Assembly: GCA_003552565.1 (NCBI GenBank)
Contig: PUNB01000023.1
Location: 1-9,209 of the forward strand
Direction: 5' to 3'
Origin: Lentisphaerota bacterium
GTDB lineage: Bacteria; Verrucomicrobiota; Lentisphaeria; Oligosphaerales; PUNB01
Length of the DNA: 9,209 nt
Shown: positions 4,480 to 9,209 of the stretch, piece after piece
How positions within the stretch are numbered: position 1 is the first letter of the stretch
Layout: each line of letters starts with the position of its first letter
Program-made: the position numbers and the translations under genes
Notes under the pieces: generated by a model
Told to the model about the DNA's origin: nothing
What the model saw: only the letters and a program-made list of their open reading frames with translations
Databases searched by the model: none

Positions 4480-6927
4480 ATGCCACCGCAAAAGAAAAAA
4501 AACCGCAACTCCATGAAAGCGCCGGTTAAATCCCGGGATAAAAAACGGGTTGATCGCCAGCCGGGGAGGAAAGTTTTCAACCATTTCAACTCCTCTGCCG
4601 CCCCTCCGGGGCAGAAAAAAGATTTCCACGTTTGGCGCCTGCATCCTTTGTTTTTCACCGTCCTGATGCTGCTTTTATGGATGATTACCGCCGCCGCGCT
4701 TTTTTACCGCCAGCCGCGCTTGACAGTCCACCATGTCGCCGGGGAAACTGCCGACCAAACTGTTTACGCCGAGGTCGACTTCGAGTACACTGACCTGGAA
4801 CAGACCGAAAAACAGCGAGACCTCGCTCTGGAAGAGGAGCCGCTGGTTTTTCGGGTTGACACCGAGCTGAAACAGGAAAGAATCAGCCATCTGGAGGAGC
4901 TGATCTCATTCTATAAGTCTCTCTCTCTCGAAGAACAGGATGACGTATCCCCGCCTTCTTCCCCGCCCCTGGCGCGGGAAATAGTCCAGAAAATAAACCG
5001 ACAGGAAGTCTCGCCCGAAACCGTCCAGCGACTCATGAACCGACAGGAATGGACCGACGGACTCAAGCAGATATTAACCACTGTCTTACGACAGGGAATC
5101 AGGCCTGAACAAGAAGAAGAGCTTTTCGAACAGCGCCCTGGTTCGCGGGAACAAGTGCGTATTATTGATCCGGAGCGGGAAAGCCGTTCCCTCGTTCAGC
5201 GAATCGAAGAAATCCCAACCCCGGAGGAAGCAGTGGAAGCCGTCCTGCAAAAAGTCCGCACGGAACTGCCGACTCGCCGTCCCGGGGAAGAAGAAAAAAT
5301 CGCCGAAATATTAAGTGAAACCATAATCACGGCCAACCTGTCTTTCGATCAACTGCAGACCTCCGCCTACCGACAGTCCGCCGCCGCCCAGATTGAAGAT
5401 ATCACCCGCACTGTCAGCGCCGGCGATGTCCTCTTGCGCGAGGGCGAAATCATCACTGATGCCGTGCACGACAAGCTCCGCACTCATAACCTCCAGATGC
5501 GCCTGCAGGACCAAGAACATGAACTGTTCCCGCCTGAACGTTTGGCGACCATTGCTCTGATATTCATCCTGGTGCTGGGATTCGGCTGCGGCCTTTTCCT
5601 TTTCGATCAGCCTTCCATGCAGGAGCGCGGCCGCGTTCTGCTGGTGTTTACACTGGTGATTATTCAGCTGCTGCTATCTCGATCAACCATCCACCTTTTC
5701 GCGGTTCAGGAAATTTCCTCTTTCTTTCTGCTGGCCGCCGTTCCATACGCCATGGCGGCAGTGCTGGCCGCCCAGCTGCTGAATTTACGTCTGGCGATCT
5801 GGATCTCGGTTTTCACCAGCCTGATCGTCGCTCTGCTGGCGAACGGCTCCATGGAGATATTTATCGCCGGACTGATTACCAGTTTTGTCGGCGCCCTGCT
5901 GATCCACCGGGCCCGCCGTCGTATTCACATGTTCCAGGCCGGCATCTGGCTCGGTATGGCCGTCTTCTTCAGCGCCGCCCTTTTCCTGATCGACCGCGGT
6001 GCGCCCACTGAAGCTTTTGCCCGCCTGGCTTTGATCGGCCTGGCCAACGGTCTAGCAACCGCTATCCTGGCTTCGGCGGTCATGCCTGTTTTTGAATATA
6101 TTTTCGGTGTCGTCACAGATATCAGCCTGCTCGAAATGAGCGACCTTAACCATCCTCTGTTACGTCGCCTGCAATTCGAGGCGCCCGGCACATTCCACCA
6201 CAGCCTGATGGTCGCCATCCTGGCGGAACAGGCGGCCAGCTCCATAAACGCCAATCCGCTGCTGGCGCGAGTGGGCGCGTATTTCCATGACATAGGCAAA
6301 ATTCCTCAGGCGGAATATTTCACCGAAAACACCATCGACTCCGGAGAACGCGACGCCCACAGCAATCTGCAGCCTCGCATGAGCAGTCTGATCATCCTTA
6401 ATCACGTCAAGGAAGGATTGGCTCTGGCCGCTGATTACAAGCTTAACAAAACCCTGCGCGAATCCATCGCTCAGCATCACGGCACCAGCCTGATATCGCA
6501 TTTTTTCTATCGAGCTTCCCAACAGAACCAGCAGTCGGGGCGCAATGGGCGCAACAAGACTCCCGGCCAGCATGAATACCGTTATCCCGGACCGCTGCCG
6601 CAACGCAAGGAAACAGTTCTGATCGGTCTGGCGGACTCCTGCGAAGCCGCCGCCAGATCATTGGAAAAACCGACCCCGCAGAAAATTGAAACCCTGGTCG
6701 GCGAAATCATCAGCAGCCGCCTGCAGGACGGCCAGCTGGATCAGGCCAACCTGACCTTTCAGGAACTGGCGCTGGTGCGGCAGGCTCTGTCCAGAACACT
6801 TTCCACCATGTACCACAGCCGCGCTCCTTACGACAAGGGGAACAAAAACGATGACCAGAATCAGAATCAACAATCAAACCAGAAAACTGACAATCCTCGA
6901 CCCGAAAAAGACCGCCGAAATGGCTGA
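4480..6927 (+). CDS. pgpH: 7TM-HD phosphodiesterase, PgpH type (likely c-di-AMP hydrolase)
   Basis: This 815-residue membrane protein has the full architecture of the 7TMR-HDED/7TM_HD family. A basic N-terminus (1-50) precedes one membrane segment (about 56-76). An extracytoplasmic HDED domain follows (about 80-345, with VSAGDVLLREGEIIT at 311-325), then seven membrane segments (about 354-545) and a cytosolic HD domain (about 560-780). Metal-site residues are all visible: HHSLM (573-577), HDIGK with His603-Asp604, His642 in NHVKEG, QHHGTS (His666, His667) and Asp719 in LADSCEAA. Characterised members (Listeria PgpH) hydrolyse c-di-AMP to pApA, and the same role is inferred here. The start at 4480 has AGGA 11 nt upstream; Met12 (4513) is an alternative. 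The C-terminal tail after about 786 is Gln/Asn-rich and is mostly encoded by the region overlapping ybeY. Codons 5-8 contain a run of eight A (4495-4502). Confidence 0.93.
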   Translation: MPPQKKKNRNSMKAPVKSRDKKRVDRQPGRKVFNHFNSSAAPPGQKKDFHVWRLHPLFFTVLMLLLWMITAAALFYRQPRLTVHHVAGETADQTVYAEVDFEYTDLEQTEKQRDLALEEEPLVFRVDTELKQERISHLEELISFYKSLSLEEQDDVSPPSSPPLAREIVQKINRQEVSPETVQRLMNRQEWTDGLKQILTTVLRQGIRPEQEEELFEQRPGSREQVRIIDPERESRSLVQRIEEIPTPEEAVEAVLQKVRTELPTRRPGEEEKIAEILSETIITANLSFDQLQTSAYRQSAAAQIEDITRTVSAGDVLLREGEIITDAVHDKLRTHNLQMRLQDQEHELFPPERLATIALIFILVLGFGCGLFLFDQPSMQERGRVLLVFTLVIIQLLLSRSTIHLFAVQEISSFFLLAAVPYAMAAVLAAQLLNLRLAIWISVFTSLIVALLANGSMEIFIAGLITSFVGALLIHRARRRIHMFQAGIWLGMAVFFSAALFLIDRGAPTEAFARLALIGLANGLATAILASAVMPVFEYIFGVVTDISLLEMSDLNHPLLRRLQFEAPGTFHHSLMVAILAEQAASSINANPLLARVGAYFHDIGKIPQAEYFTENTIDSGERDAHSNLQPRMSSLIILNHVKEGLALAADYKLNKTLRESIAQHHGTSLISHFFYRASQQNQQSGRNGRNKTPGQHEYRYPGPLPQRKETVLIGLADSCEAAARSLEKPTPQKIETLVGEIISSRLQDGQLDQANLTFQELALVRQALSRTLSTMYHSRAPYDKGNKNDDQNQNQQSNQKTDNPRPEKDRRNG

Positions 6928-7378
6928 AAAAGCGGCCGGACTGGCTGGACACAACGCCCACGCCGAACACCCCGGCACAGCCGAGCCGATAATCGATTTG
7001 ATCTTCGTGTCAGAAAATAAAATTCGCCAGCTGAATCACCATTTCCTGGGCAGAAAACGACGGACCGACGTAGTGGCCTTTGATCTCGGCCGACCGCTTC
7101 ACCCCCCGGAATCAATCACCATGGATGAAGCCGAAAACGAAGACATCGTCAGCGGAGAGGTTTACATCTGTCCCGCGGTCGCCGCCCAAAGAGCGCCAAG
7201 CTATAATACCGAGCTGGAAACGGAAATAATACTCTACATGGTTCACGGACTGCTGCACCTCGCCGGCCGCGCTGATGACACCCCCGCAAACCGCGCCGCC
7301 ATGAGACAGGCGGAAACGCAAATAATGGGGCAGCTGCGGAAAGATTACTCTTTCCCGTCGCTTTTGAGAGTTCAGTAA
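6851..7378 (+). CDS. ybeY: Endoribonuclease/rRNA maturation factor YbeY (variant metal site)
   Basis: YbeY proteins are zinc-dependent factors for 16S rRNA 3'-end maturation and ribosome quality control in the cytosol. The 175-residue product shows the family order: N-terminal MTRIRINNQTRKLTI, then LNHHFLG, RTDVVAFDL (71-79), SGEVYICP (101-108), and the metal motif HGLLHLAGRADD (132-143). The usual motif is HxxxHxxxxxH. Here His132 and His136 are kept but the third ligand position is Asp142. The arginine that follows the aromatic residue in E. coli (YRGKDKPTNVLSF) is Leu66. From memory, both changes also occur together in Bacteroidota-type YbeY, so this is probably a functional subtype. The start at 6851 lies inside pgpH (77-nt overlap, different frame). 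It is supported by AAGGGGA at 6835-6841, 9 nt upstream, and by the conserved N-terminus. A later Met (residue 24) would lose that N-terminus. Confidence 0.92.
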   Translation: MTRIRINNQTRKLTILDPKKTAEMAEKAAGLAGHNAHAEHPGTAEPIIDLIFVSENKIRQLNHHFLGRKRRTDVVAFDLGRPLHPPESITMDEAENEDIVSGEVYICPAVAAQRAPSYNTELETEIILYMVHGLLHLAGRADDTPANRAAMRQAETQIMGQLRKDYSFPSLLRVQ

Positions 7379-7458
7379 TCGTGAGCCGAGTACCCAGTCC
7401 GGTATGGTACTTGTTCTCTAGCAACAAACCCATAAATATTAATCAGGATCCACAGCTT
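7379..7458 (+). promoter_or_regulatory. Leader between ybeY and zwf
   Basis: This 80-nt stretch is in frame with zwf from a GTG at 7381, but is better read as untranslated. GTACC (7390-7394) can pair with GGTAC (7406-7410). The second half is AT-rich (CATAAATATTAA, 7431-7442), with TTGTTC at 7411-7416 as a weak -35-like match. AGGA at 7445-7448 is a ribosome-binding site 10 nt before ATG 7459. Readthrough from ybeY is also possible, as no terminator is visible. Confidence 0.4.
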
Positions 7459-9012
7459 ATGAACTTCAGCCAGTCAGTGCCTCAGCCTTCTAACAATATT
7501 CACTGTGCGGAAGAAAAGCCGCGGGCTTGCGGCATGGTCATTTTCGGCGCCTCTGGCGACCTTACTTTTCGCAAACTCCTTCCTAGCCTTTTCAGTCTTT
7601 TTGCCAACGGTTATCTGCCGGACAATTTTTTCCTTCTGGGGTTCGCTCGCACCCAAATGCGGGACGAGGACTTTCGTCAACGAATCAAAGACAAGTTGTC
7701 TGCAAATGTCTCCGAAGCCGGCCAAGCACTCGATAAATTCGTTGAGCTCTGTCACTATCAGGCCGATGATTATCAGGATGCTCAAGCCTATGAGCGCCTT
7801 AACCACAAACTGCGGCAGCTGTCCCGCCGCTATGATGTCCAGGACAACCTGCTGTTTTACCTATCCATGCCCCCATCCATGTATCAGCCCATCCTGGAAC
7901 AGCTCGGTCAAAACGGCCTGCTCGACGAAGGCGGCGAACAATCCCCCTGGCGCCGGGTGATATTTGAAAAACCTTTCGGCCATGACCTGCCATCCTCGCG
8001 GCACTTGGAAACAGTACTCGCCTCCAACCTTAAAGAAGAACAGGTTTACCGTATCGATCATTATCTAGGCAAAGAAACCGTGCAGAACATTATGATTCTG
8101 CGCTTCGCCAACAGTGTCTTCGAACCGCTCTGGAATCGGCGTTACATTGACCATGTACAGATTACCGTGGCCGAGGATATCGGCATTGAACACCGAGCGG
8201 GATATTTCGACAGCACCGGGCTGCTGCGGGATATGTTCCAGAACCACCTGCTGCAGATCATGGCGCTGATCGCCATGGAACCGCCGGTTTCCTTCGCCGC
8301 CGACCACGTACGGGATGAAAAGGTTAAACTGCTTAATTCCGTGCATCCTCTGAACCCCGGAGAACTGCCGGAACAGGTGGTGCGCGGGCAATACAGTGAA
8401 GGCCGAATAAACGGTGAGCCTGTGCCCGCTTACCGACAAGAGGAGGGAGTAGAACCGGAGTCAATGACCGAAACTTTCGCGGCCATGAAACTTTTCATCG
8501 AAAACTGGCGCTGGAAAGGTGTGCCCTTCTACCTGCGATCCGGCAAACGGCTCGCCGCCAGAGCCAGTGAAGCTGTGATCGTTTTTAAGGAAGTGCCGCA
8601 CTCCATCTTCCATCCGCTCGAGTCCGAGGACTTGCAGGCCAATACCCTGAAAATGCGCATCCAGCCGCAGGAAGGCGTTTGTCTGGGTATCCAGGCCAAA
8701 CGCCCGGGACCTAAGCTCTGCCTCGGCAATCTCAACCTGAGCTTCCGTTATGAAGATGTCTTCCAGAAAGCGGCCATTGATGCCTATGCCCGCCTGCTGC
8801 TCGACGCCATGCTCGGAGATCAGACCCTGTTCCTGCGCAGCGATAATATCGATATCGCCTGGCAGCTGCTTACACCTATTCTGGAAGACTGGCGGCAAGG
8901 CAGGCAAAGCAGTCTGCCGCTGCATTTCTATGCCGCCGGTTCAGAAACAGGACCGGAAGCAGCAGACAACCTGCTGAACATCGATCAGCGCTCCTGGCTG
9001 CCTTATACCTGA
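7459..9012 (+). CDS. zwf: Glucose-6-phosphate 1-dehydrogenase
   Basis: This cytosolic enzyme oxidises glucose-6-phosphate to 6-phosphogluconolactone, the entry step of the oxidative pentose phosphate pathway (or the Entner-Doudoroff route), producing NADPH. With the start at ATG 7459 it has 517 residues, close to the family norm. Motifs in order are the nucleotide-binding GASGDLTFRKL (30-40), Arg64 in GFARTQ (aligned by eye with the residue that contacts the NADP 2'-phosphate in Leuconostoc), EKPFGHD (170-176), the active-site signature RIDHYLGKE (198-206, with Asp200, His201, Lys205), and His263 in QNHLLQ, the catalytic base. A GTG start at 7381 would add 26 residues (start MSRVPSPVWY) with no recognised family feature and no good ribosome-binding site, so ATG 7459 with AGGA upstream is preferred. 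No pgl or gnd is in the window. Confidence 0.94.
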   Translation: MNFSQSVPQPSNNIHCAEEKPRACGMVIFGASGDLTFRKLLPSLFSLFANGYLPDNFFLLGFARTQMRDEDFRQRIKDKLSANVSEAGQALDKFVELCHYQADDYQDAQAYERLNHKLRQLSRRYDVQDNLLFYLSMPPSMYQPILEQLGQNGLLDEGGEQSPWRRVIFEKPFGHDLPSSRHLETVLASNLKEEQVYRIDHYLGKETVQNIMILRFANSVFEPLWNRRYIDHVQITVAEDIGIEHRAGYFDSTGLLRDMFQNHLLQIMALIAMEPPVSFAADHVRDEKVKLLNSVHPLNPGELPEQVVRGQYSEGRINGEPVPAYRQEEGVEPESMTETFAAMKLFIENWRWKGVPFYLRSGKRLAARASEAVIVFKEVPHSIFHPLESEDLQANTLKMRIQPQEGVCLGIQAKRPGPKLCLGNLNLSFRYEDVFQKAAIDAYARLLLDAMLGDQTLFLRSDNIDIAWQLLTPILEDWRQGRQSSLPLHFYAAGSETGPEAADNLLNIDQRSWLPYT

Positions 9013-9060
9013 TTCCTATTTTACGGATGCAGGTTATAAGTAAAAAAATTTGGAATCAGG
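9008..9060. repeat. 9-bp inverted repeat spanning the zwf stop codon
   Basis: CCTGATTCC (9008-9016), which contains the zwf TGA, is the exact reverse complement of GGAATCAGG (9052-9060). The 35-nt spacer holds an A7 run followed by TTT. AGGTTATA occurs in the spacer (9031-9038) and again at 9070-9077. A further 5-bp stem GAGAC/GTCTC (9064-9068, 9086-9090) follows. No T-run follows any of these, so the end of the zwf transcript is not clearly marked here. Confidence 0.55.
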
Positions 9061-9110
9061 TTCGAGACAAGGTTATATATTCGAAGTCTCACATAAGCTT
9101 CTATACCAAA

Positions 9111-9205
9111 GCGGTGAGAACTCACCGCACTCCGAAAGAGCCTTCGGCTCGGTGTCCTGAACTGATGCGAAGCATCTTTGGAGTGCGGCGGCCCGGCGCC
9201 GCTTT
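9111..9205. other. Three-way-junction-like fold with competing flanking hairpins
   Basis: Three stems share bases. Stem A is GCGGTGA/TCACCGC (9111-9117, 9122-9128) with a GAAC loop. Stem B is CCGCACTCC/GGAGTGCGG (9125-9133, 9180-9188), continued inward by AAA/TTT. It encloses two small hairpins, GAGCC-TTC-GGCTC (9138-9150) and GATGC-GAA-GCATC (9164-9176). Stem C is GCGGCG/CGCCGC (9185-9190, 9197-9202) followed by TTT (9203-9205). A and C can form together, and each excludes part of B. Stem C plus TTT is a weak terminator shape on the + strand. Whether this is an RNA regulator, a dispersed repeat or both cannot be told from one copy. Confidence 0.6.
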
Positions 9206-9209
9206 AAGA

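Noticed and set aside
6160..6603. Minus-strand ORF of 147 codons opposite pgpH
   Set aside because: It lies across the HD domain, whose metal ligands are all intact on the + strand, and it shows no family features.
7381..7458. N-terminal extension of Zwf from GTG
   Set aside because: The extra 26 residues match nothing in the family, the GTG lacks a ribosome-binding site, and ATG 7459 has one at good spacing.
8461..8925. Minus-strand ORF of 154 codons opposite zwf
   Set aside because: It is antisense to a clearly conserved enzyme and has no motif of its own.
9059..9188. tRNA gene (GGTTCGA at 9059-9065 and a cloverleaf-like fold)
   Set aside because: The arms have the wrong sizes, no 5-bp T-stem surrounds the TTCGA, and no acceptor and anticodon stems fit the required spacing.
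9185..9202. Homology between the terminal GC-rich hairpin and the 23-bp repeat at the window start
   Set aside because: They share only GCGGCGGC on opposite strands, which is low-complexity and easily due to chance at this GC content.

Overview
The window is a bacterial chromosome segment of roughly 55% GC by eye. All seven convincing genes lie on the + strand. It holds most of a type II fatty-acid synthesis cluster (fabD, fabG, acpP, fabF), then a small LysM lipoprotein, a seven-transmembrane HD phosphodiesterase of the PgpH type, ybeY, and zwf (glucose-6-phosphate dehydrogenase). The lipoprotein signal, an acyl carrier protein of the usual bacterial type, and a YbeY whose motifs resemble what I recall from Bacteroidota/Chlorobi-like and PVC-type bacteria all fit a Gram-negative-type organism. 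I would guess a PVC-group lineage (Lentisphaerota, Kiritimatiellota or Verrucomicrobiota), but the sequence alone does not prove this.

Layout. Positions 1-100 are a perfect 23-bp tandem array cut by the window edge, followed by a hairpin and a short leader. fabD and fabG (158-1851) are 5 nt apart and probably share a transcript. A 284-nt gap with a terminator-like hairpin and a structured leader separates them from acpP (2136-2372). A clear intrinsic terminator follows acpP. Just after it come two exact TATAAT boxes, the second ending 7 nt before the fabF start, so fabF may be transcribed separately and nearly without a leader. A LysM lipoprotein follows fabF by 10 nt.

The 263-nt gap at 4217-4479 is dominated by a MITE-like structure with direct repeats, a 9-bp inverted repeat and a long internal palindrome. 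Next come pgpH and ybeY, which overlap by 77 nt, then zwf. The 197 nt after zwf contain inverted repeats and a three-way-junction-like fold that competes with two flanking hairpins.

How the genes work together. FabD makes malonyl-ACP on the carrier encoded by acpP. FabF condenses it with the growing chain and FabG reduces the product with NAD(P)H. Zwf is one possible NADPH source for that reduction, although the window gives no direct functional link. The pgpH-ybeY pair is a widely conserved neighbourhood, often with phoH upstream, which is absent here. It pairs a likely c-di-AMP phosphodiesterase with an rRNA-maturation endoribonuclease factor. I found no new enzymatic system. The most unusual material is non-coding (the repeats and folds at 1-117, 4227-4429 and 9008-9205), together with the pgpH/ybeY overprint and the variant YbeY metal site.
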